Part shown: in pieces, positions 53,051 to 63,267 of the stretch | Numbering within the stretch: the stretch's first letter is position 1 | Layout of the letters: the number at the start of each line of letters is the position of its first letter | Assembly (NCBI RefSeq): GCF_000374845.1 | Contig: NZ_KB895415.1 | Location: 472,912-536,911 of the forward strand | Origin: Paenibacillus terrigena DSM 21567 | Lineage (GTDB): Bacteria > Bacillota > Bacilli > Paenibacillales > Paenibacillaceae | Direction of reading: 5' to 3' | DNA length: 64,000 bases | Notes under the pieces: generated by a model | What the model was told of the DNA's origin: nothing | Seen by the model: only the letters and a program-made list of their open reading frames with translations | The model's database searches: none | Translations under genes and position numbers: made by a program

Positions 53051-56000
53051 CCGGTTGACCGGCGACTCTGTACGTCGCTTTTGCTTTGACAGTGCTGCCT
53101 GCGACCGTTCCTTGAGCGGTAAATACACCCGCTTTGGCAACCATCTCTTTGGTAATCGGTTCCCAAGCAACGTCCACGAGCCCTGTCGTTCCATCGTTGT
53201 AGACGGCTTCAACCTGTGCCGGAAGAACAGGAATGACACCGATGTTCGTATCTACTGCAACCGATTTGTAATCGACGATAGATTTTATGGTTTGCTGTGC
53301 TTCATAAACCTCAAATTCTGCCAATCCGCATTCTGCATCGGCTGGATTATTGTATTTATTGTCAGGGTCAATCGTAAATTTAATCCAGCTTGTCGTTATT
53401 GGTGTTTCGAATGTCACAATATTATCCGGTTGACCTTCCCACTTCATATTGACGACCTTTTTGCTGCCGCCTTCCCATTCCAGAAGACCTTCAACGATCT
53501 GATTCACGTCGTGTCCTCGGTCAATCAAGTTAACATGGCTTATTTGTTTATTCTCAGGGAATTGAAGTTTTATCCAAGGCGATTTGTCTGCTTTCTTCGC
53601 CGCCCAAGTCGTCGATTTATTCCCATCCGTAGCTTTTACGCCCAAATACCGGTCATCTTGATTATTTCCGTTCGGATCGCCATTTCGATCCCTTACGGAC
53701 GATACGGATACATTCGCGATGCCAGCTACATTCACGCTTTGAGCCGTAATTGTTGCCTCATTGGTATCCACCGCTACGCCCTGAAGCGTGACGGTTCCTT
53801 TCACCGTCGATTGGAATGTCTTCGTAACTGCATCTTTTACGATAATGGTATTACTGCCCGGGACGACCTCTAATCTCGGATCGCTGAAAACATATTCAAC
53901 AGTCGCTGCAGATAAGTCAGCCTGTTCGCCCGTGTTTAATGTTCCCTTTAACGCGGCTATGATCGGTTCGTTCTTCTTGATTGTGCTACGATCCAGCGTT
54001 AGCTTTACTTCGCTTAGATAAGGATTCAGTTGAAATTTGCCGTCAGCGTCAACATCTACAATGAAATAACCGCTCGCGCTATAACTGCCAAGTGTTGCGA
54101 TGACTTGGATCTTCGCTTTCCCTGCTGTCCCCGCTGTAATGATCCCATTTGCGCCAACGGAAGCAACGGACGGTTTGTCGCTTGTGAATGAGATTTTCGC
54201 ATTCGTTAGATCTAGCGGATCCCCTAAGAAGGAATAACCTTGTACATCCACCGTTACCGTTTTGTTATCCGTTCCGATTTTTGGATCAAGTTTAAGTGAC
54301 CCAAGTGCCGATAAATCTCCTGATGCGAATACCTTAACCTCGAGCACATCGACCGGGCTGCCGCCTTGACCGCCGCCAGGGAAGGAAACTCTTACATAGC
54401 GCGCCTTCACGCTAGGTTTGCTTGGATCAACCGGATAGTTGTAATACAGGCCATCTTGCTCCCAAGCATACAAAGTTGTATCGCTTTTCGGAACGGCCAA
54501 TGTATTTCTCGATGTTGGTAGTCCACCGCCCGACAAAGTGTTTGTTTCATGACCTGCTATCCAATTGACACCGTCAACGCTATACTCAATCTTTACTTTG
54601 CTAGGTACATTGTAGTAAGTAACGTAGTCAGCATTCGGCATATGATGGTTGAAGAATACATTCACGCGGGTAAGATCATGCAGTTTCCCCAAGTCATATG
54701 TAATGCTTGGATTATTATCCGTTGCCTGCGCTGCCCACTTTGCGAGATTACCGCCGGTTACATCGTTGATGATGCCGTCAGATAATTTTGCAGCGTTAGC
54801 GCTGTCGCTTGTAACAGTCGGCGTAATGCCAGCTGCAACATTGGCATCCGGGATAAGTGTAATGTAGTTACGCGTCGATGTATACGTCTTTCCGTCTACC
54901 GTGATGTCAGCCCAGTAGCTGTACATCGTAGGAGCGGAAACTTTACCTGTAAATTGCATCGTGTTGCCGTTGACAACAAACGGTACTTGATCTGCTGGTA
55001 CTTCCGTGACGATGATTTTGCCTGTGGGATTATTGCGGTTACCGTCAACGGTTGCATAGTGGTATTTGATATTTGTGCCGCCCAGAATATCAACCGCGCC
55101 GCCTTTTTGCGTAAAGCCTTGGAATGTCACAGGAAGGTCTTTGTTCATGGAGAATTGACCCCAGTACAAATTGCCGTTCGTGTACATATTCACGCCAACA
55201 AGCGGAAGCGTAGCCGAAATCACACCGCCCGATACCTTTACAGGATAAGTGTCAGTCTTCACCTGAGGAGCGTTCACACCATCACTATAGGTTGCTGTAA
55301 CTGTGATTGTAGCTTTACCGTCACCGGCAGCTGATACTAAACCTGTTGCAGCTTCTACCGTTGCAACGCTTGTATTGTCACTTGTGTAACGAAGCGTAGC
55401 AGGTGCGAAAACATTGGTGTAGTTATTCATATAAGACTCCGCTCTAAGTTGCAGCTTGTCTGTTGATGTCTGGCTGCTGAACAACTTCACACTTGTCATC
55501 GCAAAATTTCTTGTAGGGTCTTCGGTTGTAATTTTCAAGATCGTGTCGATCGGATCGGCAACTACGCTTGAAGTGTCAATAGTGATGTAGTATTTGCCAT
55601 TGCTTTGTTGCGTCGTGAAGGGCAGAGAAACGCCTTTGTTCAGCCACTCAACCTTATTCACCGGGTCATTAAAGGGACCAATTCCGCTCATCGAGGCTTG
55701 ACCGGTAAATCCTATCTTGCTCACGCCGGAAATAAGGTTTTTGATCATGTGCATATAGACGTACTGGTCGCGGGACATGGCGTAACCCCAGTCTGGACCC
55801 TGACCATGAGCAATCGCCATCTTCGGGTCGGCATACCAGCCTGTTTTCTTGGTGTAATCCATCGTGTATGGCATGGTGCCGTACAGAGACTCACGTAAGT
55901 CAGGACCGCCGACATTATTCATCCACTCTACAATGGAAGTACGCATATCCGACAATTGCTGCGAGGAAATCGGCACCATCGAGAAGATGTTGTTGTTATC

Positions 56001-57881
56001 CAAATTGCTGCTCAGGTTATCCATACCGCGGGTAACCGTGATGGACGAGTCATAATTCATGACATAACCGTGTCCGTATTGATTAATGAGTTCCTTTGTT
56101 GCTTCCGCCCAATTATCGCGTTCATTGCCTTTGGCGTAAATTGTCCATACATCCAATGCGGTTGTATACGGGTCGTTCCATTCCTCATGGGCAACTTTTC
56201 TTGTTTGCGGCAAAATACCGTTTCTCCAGCCGCCGTCGTTATAAGGTTCACTGTGCCAGAATGGACGCTCGTAAAGCGTAATATCTTGGTCGCCGGTCTG
56301 AGCATTAGGGTTGGCATCAATCAATACACGGTCGTTATAGTTACGGGCAGAACTCCATGCTACGTCGACATTCGAATAGCTCTCGGGTCCGCCATCGGCA
56401 AAGAGATACCATGGGTTGTATCTTGCGACCAAACCTTGGATATCGCTCTCTAAGATCTCTCTGCCTTCGTATAGTGACGACACGTACACGCCGAATTTCA
56501 AGCCGTAACGCTCTGCAGCCTGCTTGGCTTGCATCACTCGGTCTTTAACCTGCCATTTGCCGTCCTCAGACTGGTACAAAGCATTGTATTTGTATATTTT
56601 GTTACTGTCGCTCGGGGTTAAGTTTGCGTTGGATGACGGCCAGTAGTAGACCGTATTTTGCAAGGTTTCTGTCGAAAGCATGGTCATACCCATTTCTTTC
56701 GCGGTCTGTGCCCACACGTCATAGTTAAAGTTCGGGTCATAAAGGTTCGGCATTGTGCCTGTGGTGTGCGACAGGGCCGACATTTTGCCCTCAATAAACC
56801 AATCCACCGGGTTTTTCTTAACGGTTATGGAATATTGCTCTGTTGCAGTAAGACCTTGGGCGTCTGTTACTTTCACGGAGAAAATGTAATCCTTTTGCGA
56901 TGTACCATGAGCGCCGTCTGCAACGGCACCTTCAATGTGACCGTCTGCTGCCAATGTCAGACCTGGCGGCAATGCTCCCTCCACAATTCCCCAGGTGTAG
57001 CCGGGATTTCCGCCCGCAGCCTGGAATGTAAAAGGAGATGCCTGTGGGGTAATGGATGATGTGTTCTCCTTCCCGTCAATTTTACCAACCATCCATACAT
57101 ATGGATTTTCGTCGTAAGCGTATGGCAGCGTGTTGGACGGATAGTCGTTAGCCGGGACATTGGCATTGCGGGCTTCAAACGCATTTTTATCAACATCAAG
57201 GCCCTGCGTAACAATTTTCAGTTGGTTGTTGGTTACGTTTGGCCCCGTTACAGAATAGGTGAGACCTGAAATTTCATTGCCATTGGTGTCGGAAAGTCTT
57301 GTGTAGAAACCGAGGAAATTCTTGTTCGTGCCGGGGTTTTTGTGCTGAATTTCAATGAGAAGCTTGTTCCACCCTTGTTTTAATGTGATTGGATATTTGG
57401 TACCGTTCTTGTTCACACGCGATGCGGCTGAGGTTTGTTGTCCACTAAGCACGTCGTTAGCGAATAGCTTATACACCCCCGAACCGCCGACCTGCCACTG
57501 AACCGTTTGCGCTTTGGGGCTGTATACATAGGTGGCGGTGACAACCCACTTGTCGGTTGTATCCTTTCCCTGCTTTACATCAAAATATCCCATAAGGTCA
57601 TTGTAATCATCATAGTTGCGGTTGAAGATCCGGTCGTCGAAATACTGCCAGGTAGATGTTTCTGAGTTACTCTGATCGACAATAGACTCGCCAATGACAG
57701 GAACGGTGTTTTCAAGTGGTTGCTCTTTGGTAAAAGGACCGGAAACCGCCCATTGATTGATGTAGGGCGCTGTGCCGCTCGTTCGAGCCGCTTCCACCGT
57801 TTTCGTATCCAACGAAAAGGATGGAACCACAATCGCACTGGCTAATAAAAATGTAAAAACTTGCTTTATTTTTTTCCTCAC
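52179..57881 (-). CDS. Secreted GH29-like multidomain protein with C-terminal cohesin and dockerin
   Basis: 1900 residues from GTG 57881 (GGAGG nine bases upstream; an open TTG 20 codons earlier has no site). Order: signal peptide 1-31; beta-sandwich or PA14-like 37-195; putative Ig (He_PIG) 277-355; TIM-barrel catalytic domain about 360-740 resembling GH29 alpha-L-fucosidases (GLKFGVYVSSLYEGRE, then WYLFADGG with Asp496 as candidate nucleophile); Big_2 815-885; F5/8-type C 1020-1186; Big_2 1190-1276; second F5/8-type C 1387-1528; Big_4 1530-1605; Big_2 1613-1697; cohesin 1705-1837; dockerin 1841-1900. The GH29 assignment is tentative; the accessory modules are clear. Secreted, expected to bind and trim complex glycans. 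Own promoter element (copy B) and terminator. Confidence 0.82.
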   Translation of the reverse strand: MRKKIKQVFTFLLASAIVVPSFSLDTKTVEAARTSGTAPYINQWAVSGPFTKEQPLENTVPVIGESIVDQSNSETSTWQYFDDRIFNRNYDDYNDLMGYFDVKQGKDTTDKWVVTATYVYSPKAQTVQWQVGGSGVYKLFANDVLSGQQTSAASRVNKNGTKYPITLKQGWNKLLIEIQHKNPGTNKNFLGFYTRLSDTNGNEISGLTYSVTGPNVTNNQLKIVTQGLDVDKNAFEARNANVPANDYPSNTLPYAYDENPYVWMVGKIDGKENTSSITPQASPFTFQAAGGNPGYTWGIVEGALPPGLTLAADGHIEGAVADGAHGTSQKDYIFSVKVTDAQGLTATEQYSITVKKNPVDWFIEGKMSALSHTTGTMPNLYDPNFNYDVWAQTAKEMGMTMLSTETLQNTVYYWPSSNANLTPSDSNKIYKYNALYQSEDGKWQVKDRVMQAKQAAERYGLKFGVYVSSLYEGREILESDIQGLVARYNPWYLFADGGPESYSNVDVAWSSARNYNDRVLIDANPNAQTGDQDITLYERPFWHSEPYNDGGWRNGILPQTRKVAHEEWNDPYTTALDVWTIYAKGNERDNWAEATKELINQYGHGYVMNYDSSITVTRGMDNLSSNLDNNNIFSMVPISSQQLSDMRTSIVEWMNNVGGPDLRESLYGTMPYTMDYTKKTGWYADPKMAIAHGQGPDWGYAMSRDQYVYMHMIKNLISGVSKIGFTGQASMSGIGPFNDPVNKVEWLNKGVSLPFTTQQSNGKYYITIDTSSVVADPIDTILKITTEDPTRNFAMTSVKLFSSQTSTDKLQLRAESYMNNYTNVFAPATLRYTSDNTSVATVEAATGLVSAAGDGKATITVTATYSDGVNAPQVKTDTYPVKVSGGVISATLPLVGVNMYTNGNLYWGQFSMNKDLPVTFQGFTQKGGAVDILGGTNIKYHYATVDGNRNNPTGKIIVTEVPADQVPFVVNGNTMQFTGKVSAPTMYSYWADITVDGKTYTSTRNYITLIPDANVAAGITPTVTSDSANAAKLSDGIINDVTGGNLAKWAAQATDNNPSITYDLGKLHDLTRVNVFFNHHMPNADYVTYYNVPSKVKIEYSVDGVNWIAGHETNTLSGGGLPTSRNTLAVPKSDTTLYAWEQDGLYYNYPVDPSKPSVKARYVRVSFPGGGQGGSPVDVLEVKVFASGDLSALGSLKLDPKIGTDNKTVTVDVQGYSFLGDPLDLTNAKISFTSDKPSVASVGANGIITAGTAGKAKIQVIATLGSYSASGYFIVDVDADGKFQLNPYLSEVKLTLDRSTIKKNEPIIAALKGTLNTGEQADLSAATVEYVFSDPRLEVVPGSNTIIVKDAVTKTFQSTVKGTVTLQGVAVDTNEATITAQSVNVAGIANVSVSSVRDRNGDPNGNNQDDRYLGVKATDGNKSTTWAAKKADKSPWIKLQFPENKQISHVNLIDRGHDVNQIVEGLLEWEGGSKKVVNMKWEGQPDNIVTFETPITTSWIKFTIDPDNKYNNPADAECGLAEFEVYEAQQTIKSIVDYKSVAVDTNIGVIPVLPAQVEAVYNDGTTGLVDVAWEPITKEMVAKAGVFTAQGTVAGSTVKAKATYRVAGQPAEAFTLSLNQPSYSIAIGDKLPTVVTATYGDSGTVKDVTSLAVFTIADRTIAAIDNKGVLTGIAEGSTTISASYGGETVTAQVQVTKRDAQQTAVQLTGPASVLKGDLFTVRLGLKQVHEPVFAQDMLIQYDPNLYEFQDAVPIRDGLTVYKQPTQTPGQIRLILASLGTDHAIASDADLIELKFAAKQVPQSASGSIAVTSATIGDAQGQESNALPTSVTVEVTATPELPGDVNHDGKYSIADLAIAAAHYGMTQQHPEWNKFKSADVDGNGVIDIVDLAAIAKKIIEA

Positions 57882-58034
57882 TCGTATATTCCTCCATTTA
57901 AGTTTTTTGTTAAGTCCTTCGTGTTGATCATTGCTTAACAAACCTGTAGGAACTACTCGATAAGCATCCTCTCCCGTGTTTCAAAAATCAAAACAGTACG
58001 TTGCAATATCACCTTAGTGGATCAACTAACTATT

Positions 58035-58102
58035 GAATACAGAAAAAAGGTGCTCTTCCTCTAAAAATAGGCTTTTGCGGGTCTTTAAAAAAAGCACTTT
58101 TC
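58035..58102 (-). promoter_or_regulatory. Glycosidase regulon promoter element, copy B
   Basis: Minus strand: GAAAAGTGCTTT then TTTTAAAGA, box 2 CTATTTTTAGAGG about 22 bp on, then CTTTTTTCTGTATT. Closest in sequence to copy A. Drives the GH29-like gene; its start codon is about 155 bp downstream. Confidence 0.7.
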
Positions 58103-58136
58103 ATTAAGATTGTGAGTTTTTCGATTTTCTTGTATG

Positions 58137-58177
58137 AAAAAAACCGCCCGGACGATAGCGATCGTCCGAACGGTTTT
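58137..58177 (-). terminator. Terminator, AACCGTCCGGAC family (copy 4)
   Basis: AAAAAAACCGCCCGGACGAT and ATCGTCCGAACGGTTTT pair around a short loop with one mismatch, after the GH141-like gene; TTTTTTT follows on the minus strand. Confidence 0.88.
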
Positions 58178-58187
58178 GGGTATGGTG

Positions 58188-61100
58188 CTACACTTCAATA
58201 ATTTTCTTCGCAATCGCCGCTAGGTCAACAATATCGATCACGCCATTGCTGTCCACGTCCGCAGATTTGAACTTATTCCAATCCGGATGATCTTTGGTCA
58301 TGCCGTAATGCGCCGCTGCGATGGCAAGGTCGGCGATTGAGTATTTGCCGTCGTGGTTGACGTCGCCAGGCAACGCAATGGACGCCGTCACTTCTACGGT
58401 CACGGATGCCGGAAGTGCATGGCTTTCCTGCCCCTGCGCATCCCCGATTGTAGCGCTTGTCACTGCAATCGATCCGCTTGCACTTTGCGGTACTTGCTTT
58501 GCCGCAAATTTCAGCTCGATCAAATCAGCATCGCTTGCGATCGCATGATCTGTCCCTAGACTTGCAAGAATCAAACGAATTTGTCCAGGTGTCTGCGATG
58601 ACTGCTTGTAGACCGTCAAGCCATCGCGCATCGGAACCGCATCCTGGAATTCATAGAGATTCGGATCATACTGGATCAGCATATCTTGCGCAAAGACCGG
58701 CTCATGCACCTGCTTCAGACCGAGGCGTACGGCAAACGGCTCGCCCTTCATGACCGAAGCTGGACCTGTTAGCTGTACGGCCGTTTGCTGCGCGTCACGC
58801 TTCGTCACTTGAACCTGCGCCGTCACCTTTTCGCCACCATAGGATGCGCTGATCGTCGTCGTTCCTTCTGCTACCCCGGTCAATATCCCTTTGTTATCGA
58901 CGGAGGCGATCTTCCCATCCGCCGTCGTGAATACGGCGAGCGAAGTGACATCCTTCACTGTGCCGGAATCCTTGTATGTCGCTGACACAACTGTTGGCTG
59001 CGTATCTCCGATGGTCAGGCTGTAGGACGGTTGGTTCAGACTGAGCGTGAACGCTTGTTGACCGGACAATACTTTCACCTTTTGCAGAACATCAAACGCA
59101 TATTGGTCAACTCGTGCAACCGCAATGATGGTGCCGGCGTTAGCATAAATCGAGGGATCTAAAGTTTTAACTGTTATAGGAGTACTCACTGCACCTGCAT
59201 ATTGATAATTAACATTTACGCTGGATGCAAGTGTTGGAGCTGTTCCCTGATTTGTAATAACATCCGGCAGCGTGTCGATTGAATGAATTCCGTCTACATA
59301 AACTGTAAAAGTTTTTGTTGGATTTACGTTAACTAACTGTCTACCATCCAAATCCAATCTACTATTTAATGTGAATTGACCTGTTTGGCGAAGAAGTCTG
59401 CTGTCATACGTATCCCAAACAATGCCTACATCTCGGGTTGAACCATCTTCAAAATTTACCTTAACCGTTGCTGGGAAAACCGGAGCTGTATCAGTCGTTG
59501 CTGAAATGGTCGCTTCAGGTGCCCATTCAACCGAAGTTGCTTTCATGTTTTTGAAGATATTGATCGTATAACTTTTTAATCCAAAGACTGTGTTTTCATT
59601 GAAAATCAATGTATTCATTCCGTTTTGCAATGGTAGTTCGTATGGTATTGCAGAAAGAGAGGAAAGTGTTGTTCCGTTTAATTTAACATCGACATTAGAA
59701 CCTGGTACAACAATTTGTGGTGCTGTTAGTGTTATTGGTTGGTTGGTATTTGTTATTGTCCCTTCATATTGTGTGTAATCAGGGTTAAAGGAGCCATTTA
59801 ACGTTACATTATCAAGTCCAAAATTAGAACCATAATTAACAAACTTCGGATTAGAAATAATCTTTACATCATCTAGTAAAACAGTGCTGTTAATTCCTCC
59901 AAAGGCAACGCCACCAGAAGAGTATGAACCATCATTAACCGATAATAGTTTGTTTCCGTCTATAGAAAATCCGACTTTACCGCTAACCGCCTGAATTTGG
60001 AAATTATGCCAGTCCGTCGCAACGAATCCTGCTGGCACCGCAACCTTTCCTAGCGAGACGTCACTTGAAGGAGTGTGCTTACTAACTTCAAAATATGGTG
60101 TACCAGCAGGAAAACCGGTAGTTCCAAGTTTATTTCTGCGGTAGATCACCTGATAGGCTGGCGGGTTTGGTTCTGTTCCATTTGTCATGATATAAATTGT
60201 AAAATTATCATATTGTTGATTTAATATGTTAGTGAAGCCCCAGCCAACGAATTTCCACCTCATATTGACAAGATAGTTGTTCCAAGGGGCGCTCGTTTGA
60301 TAATAACTTTGCCCATCTCCGATCACGTTTTGCAGAACTTTATTACTTGGATTTACAGGATCGGCTATAACGCTCAGAACAGGAGGTGTTCCGCCCTTAA
60401 TACTAAAGCTCGGCACAATGCCGTCTTCAAAATTAAGGTTCAGTCGTGCTTTGTCATCATTTGATGCATCATAAGGCGGAATAGGCTGTGGTGAAATTGA
60501 ATCGAGTGGAGGCGCTGGCATTCCCCCATAAACATAAACCTGATCAAACCAGCTTGCGCCTGTACCACTAGGAGAACCTAATTGCAAGTAGTCAAATGGG
60601 AGAGCAGTAGCGTCTTGATACACTTGCACACCATCAATATACATCTTGACACCTGTTCCCGTGTAATCCCATTTCAATTCGTGCCAACCATTAGAACGCT
60701 TTACCGTTGTGGCCTGCTCTACTCCATCAATATTTAAAACATAATTATTAAAGTTTACACTGCCTGAATTTGCATTAATTCCAATACCTCTACTCTTTAC
60801 TCCGTCATCCGCTCTTGCCATAGTATAAAAGTTTTTCATGTTAAAAGGTCTGCCCGAATCATAGCCAGTTGGATTTACAGCAAATGGGTCAAACACTTTT
60901 ACTGAGACCACTTTGTTTAAGGCTTGCGGAAAATCCTTATATAATACAGGCTTGCCAGAACCTGAATCATCGATCATAAGAGAGCGTCTATCTTGTAAAG
61001 GTGTGCCTGCCATATAAAGCGTAGTCGTTTTTGGAAGCGTATTTTTATAGCTCCATTTTGTCATATCAATTGCCTTGTTCTCAAAGCTGTCTTCAAAGTA

Positions 61101-63257
61101 AATATCTGTTGGTTTATTGGCAGCAACAAAAGGAGTTTTATATTCCGCTGGGTAAGCAGCGGTTACGCCGATTTTATCAAATTCCATTTTTGAAGGATCA
61201 AATGTAGGATCTTTATCATATGCTGGTCCATAATTTAAGTTTGTGTTGTCTGAAATAAGCGCTTTGTCACCATAAGCAGGTTGGAAATATGAACCTCCCT
61301 CAAAATTAAGATTCTGTGAATTAGTAGACATAACATTTTTAAAGCTTAGTCCGTTTGCGCCCATGTCTGTATTAATGTTGTTAGGTGTAAGGTTTGTCAT
61401 CGTAGGATTCGAAGCTGTTTGATCAATAATAACTTGTTCAAAATAATTGCGTTTAAAGTTAGGTTCAGGATCTTTCCCCATATAAATCCAACCGACAAAG
61501 AGTGTGCCATCATCTCCACCGTCTTGTTGGCAATCATGTACAAACACATATTCGAAACGATTGTCATGAATATAAAAATCATTGTAACGGTTTAAAAATT
61601 TGTCGCCAAAACCACCCACATTGTTTGGATTTCTCGCATTACCCGCTTGCAGAAGCAATCCTCTACGAGGGCTGTTGTAAATCTCGACATGGTTTACAGT
61701 GTTTCTGCCTGCATTGTTCATTGAAATACCTGCTGAACAAAGCACCAATTCACCTACGTCATGAATAATTGTGTTTTCGATCAGATTATCTCTCGAGTAG
61801 CCTTCTCCATTGATGCCTCCATTAATAGGGTCACCAGGATATCCACCCTCAATTTGAATCCCATCGTGACCGACATGCTCAATTACACTATCACGAATAG
61901 TAATATTATGGTTTGCTAAATACAATGAAATACCATTCATGCCTCCGTTTTTTATGTGAGAACGCTCTATATTTATAAATGAGGCATAGTTCATTTTAAT
62001 TATGCCAACCTGAAATTGCGGACGGTCTATACCTTCGGAATAAGATGGATTGGTTGAATTCATAGCTTCAGGCGGATATTTCCCCATACCCGTACCTGTA
62101 TCGCCCCAGTTCCAATAAGGGGAATACCAATCAGGAAAATTGGTATCCGCGAACTTGATTCCGTTAAACTGAATGTTATGTACCGTATTATCCTTATCAT
62201 TTCCTTTGAAAAGAACGATTGTCTCTACTTTAGGTATAATGACATCCAATTGTGTGATATCGCCTGTTGGATAATAATAAAGATAGCCTGTCTTCTTGTT
62301 ATAGTAAAATTCGCCAGGCTGGTCAAGAAATCCTAAGTTGCCTTGAACAAAGAAAGAACTACGGTCCCCAACCGTAAATCGGGGTCTGTTAAATTCAGGT
62401 TTGTTTGGGTCAGTTTTAAAAGTAAGCTTGCCTGTGGTATAACTGCTAAGCATAAGTGTATTGCTTTCCCAATGTCGATCTCCGCCGTAATCATCTGTAA
62501 AAACCTGCGCGTCAAAGTCACCGCGCGCCATTGCGTTTATCATTCCGTTTCTTGTGTTAGCATCCAGAATAGAGTCATTAAAAGTCATGGATGTAACGTT
62601 TGAGCCACCTGCCCCGCCACCCGTTGTTTTGTAATAGTCACTAAATGAGCTAGGAAATTTGGGACGTTTATTTAAGTTTGGCGAACGAGCCATAATCTGT
62701 CTTGTATCATTCACATAAAGCGTATTAAAGTCTTTGCTTGGGTAATCTCCTGTGCCGACAAACGCTTTATACACCATACCTGAAACACTGTCTGGTAAAT
62801 CCCCATCCGGGTTTGCAGTTGGATCAGCTGTACCGTTAACTAAGTTCCATGAGTTAGGGTCCACCTTTTCTCCGCCAATAAAATTAACAGTATTGAGTCC
62901 ATCCATTTCACGATAAATAATGTTATGACCATTTGTTCCAGAATCCGCAACACCAAATTCTACTGTATTCGCTATGTAGTAATCACCGGCTGCAAAAAAA
63001 ACATAAATATCACCTGTCATATTGCTGTTAATTTTTGCAACAGCCTTACGAGCGCCATCTAAAGTAGCAAGCGGCTGTTCATAGGTTCCTTGGTTTGCGT
63101 CATTACCTGTCGGTGATACAAAGATTTGTGCCTGAATATTCCCTGCTTCGCTAGCACTTGCATTCGTAACGGCAACATCCAAAGTAAAAGTATAGGTTGA
63201 GAATAGGATTGTAAAAGCCATTGCCGCAGAAGTTAGTTTTTTAACATATTTTTTCAC
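58188..63257 (-). CDS. Secreted GH141-like beta-helix protein with C-terminal cohesin and dockerin
   Basis: 1689 residues from GTG 63257 (TAGGAGG upstream; an ATG 22 codons earlier would precede the signal peptide). Order: signal peptide 1-36; right-handed parallel beta-helix about 45-690 starting IFVSPTGNDANQGTYEQPLATLDGARKAV, the signature of GH141-type and related glycosidases; LamG-like about 720-912; LamG-like about 935-1140; cadherin-like beta-sandwich 1145-1235; Big_4 1240-1320; Big_4-like 1325-1400; Big_2 1403-1487; cohesin 1494-1628; dockerin 1632-1689. GH141 members include alpha-L-fucosidase and xylanase (family knowledge); other beta-helix families are possible, and the activity is unproven. 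The second dockerin loop reads DVDSNG rather than DVDGNG. Confidence 0.8.
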   Translation of the reverse strand: MKKYVKKLTSAAMAFTILFSTYTFTLDVAVTNASASEAGNIQAQIFVSPTGNDANQGTYEQPLATLDGARKAVAKINSNMTGDIYVFFAAGDYYIANTVEFGVADSGTNGHNIIYREMDGLNTVNFIGGEKVDPNSWNLVNGTADPTANPDGDLPDSVSGMVYKAFVGTGDYPSKDFNTLYVNDTRQIMARSPNLNKRPKFPSSFSDYYKTTGGGAGGSNVTSMTFNDSILDANTRNGMINAMARGDFDAQVFTDDYGGDRHWESNTLMLSSYTTGKLTFKTDPNKPEFNRPRFTVGDRSSFFVQGNLGFLDQPGEFYYNKKTGYLYYYPTGDITQLDVIIPKVETIVLFKGNDKDNTVHNIQFNGIKFADTNFPDWYSPYWNWGDTGTGMGKYPPEAMNSTNPSYSEGIDRPQFQVGIIKMNYASFINIERSHIKNGGMNGISLYLANHNITIRDSVIEHVGHDGIQIEGGYPGDPINGGINGEGYSRDNLIENTIIHDVGELVLCSAGISMNNAGRNTVNHVEIYNSPRRGLLLQAGNARNPNNVGGFGDKFLNRYNDFYIHDNRFEYVFVHDCQQDGGDDGTLFVGWIYMGKDPEPNFKRNYFEQVIIDQTASNPTMTNLTPNNINTDMGANGLSFKNVMSTNSQNLNFEGGSYFQPAYGDKALISDNTNLNYGPAYDKDPTFDPSKMEFDKIGVTAAYPAEYKTPFVAANKPTDIYFEDSFENKAIDMTKWSYKNTLPKTTTLYMAGTPLQDRRSLMIDDSGSGKPVLYKDFPQALNKVVSVKVFDPFAVNPTGYDSGRPFNMKNFYTMARADDGVKSRGIGINANSGSVNFNNYVLNIDGVEQATTVKRSNGWHELKWDYTGTGVKMYIDGVQVYQDATALPFDYLQLGSPSGTGASWFDQVYVYGGMPAPPLDSISPQPIPPYDASNDDKARLNLNFEDGIVPSFSIKGGTPPVLSVIADPVNPSNKVLQNVIGDGQSYYQTSAPWNNYLVNMRWKFVGWGFTNILNQQYDNFTIYIMTNGTEPNPPAYQVIYRRNKLGTTGFPAGTPYFEVSKHTPSSDVSLGKVAVPAGFVATDWHNFQIQAVSGKVGFSIDGNKLLSVNDGSYSSGGVAFGGINSTVLLDDVKIISNPKFVNYGSNFGLDNVTLNGSFNPDYTQYEGTITNTNQPITLTAPQIVVPGSNVDVKLNGTTLSSLSAIPYELPLQNGMNTLIFNENTVFGLKSYTINIFKNMKATSVEWAPEATISATTDTAPVFPATVKVNFEDGSTRDVGIVWDTYDSRLLRQTGQFTLNSRLDLDGRQLVNVNPTKTFTVYVDGIHSIDTLPDVITNQGTAPTLASSVNVNYQYAGAVSTPITVKTLDPSIYANAGTIIAVARVDQYAFDVLQKVKVLSGQQAFTLSLNQPSYSLTIGDTQPTVVSATYKDSGTVKDVTSLAVFTTADGKIASVDNKGILTGVAEGTTTISASYGGEKVTAQVQVTKRDAQQTAVQLTGPASVMKGEPFAVRLGLKQVHEPVFAQDMLIQYDPNLYEFQDAVPMRDGLTVYKQSSQTPGQIRLILASLGTDHAIASDADLIELKFAAKQVPQSASGSIAVTSATIGDAQGQESHALPASVTVEVTASIALPGDVNHDGKYSIADLAIAAAHYGMTKDHPDWNKFKSADVDSNGVIDIVDLAAIAKKIIEV

Positions 63258-63267
63258 TGGACTCCTC

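Larger units (their letters stand above)
57882..58187. other. Promoter-terminator spacer between GH29-like and GH141-like genes
   Basis: Contains the GH29-like leader of about 150 bp, regulon element copy B (58035-58102) and the terminator of the upstream GH141-like gene (58137-58177). Same layout as 51838-52178. No gene. Confidence 0.7.

Noticed and set aside
53022..53873. 283-codon plus-strand open frame opposite the GH29-like gene
   Set aside because: Antisense shadow of F5/8 and Big domains; low-complexity Arg/Cys/Phe-rich translation.
57881..57941. TTG start at 57941 for the GH29-like gene
   Set aside because: No ribosome binding site, and it places 20 residues before the signal peptide; GTG 57881 has GGAGG.
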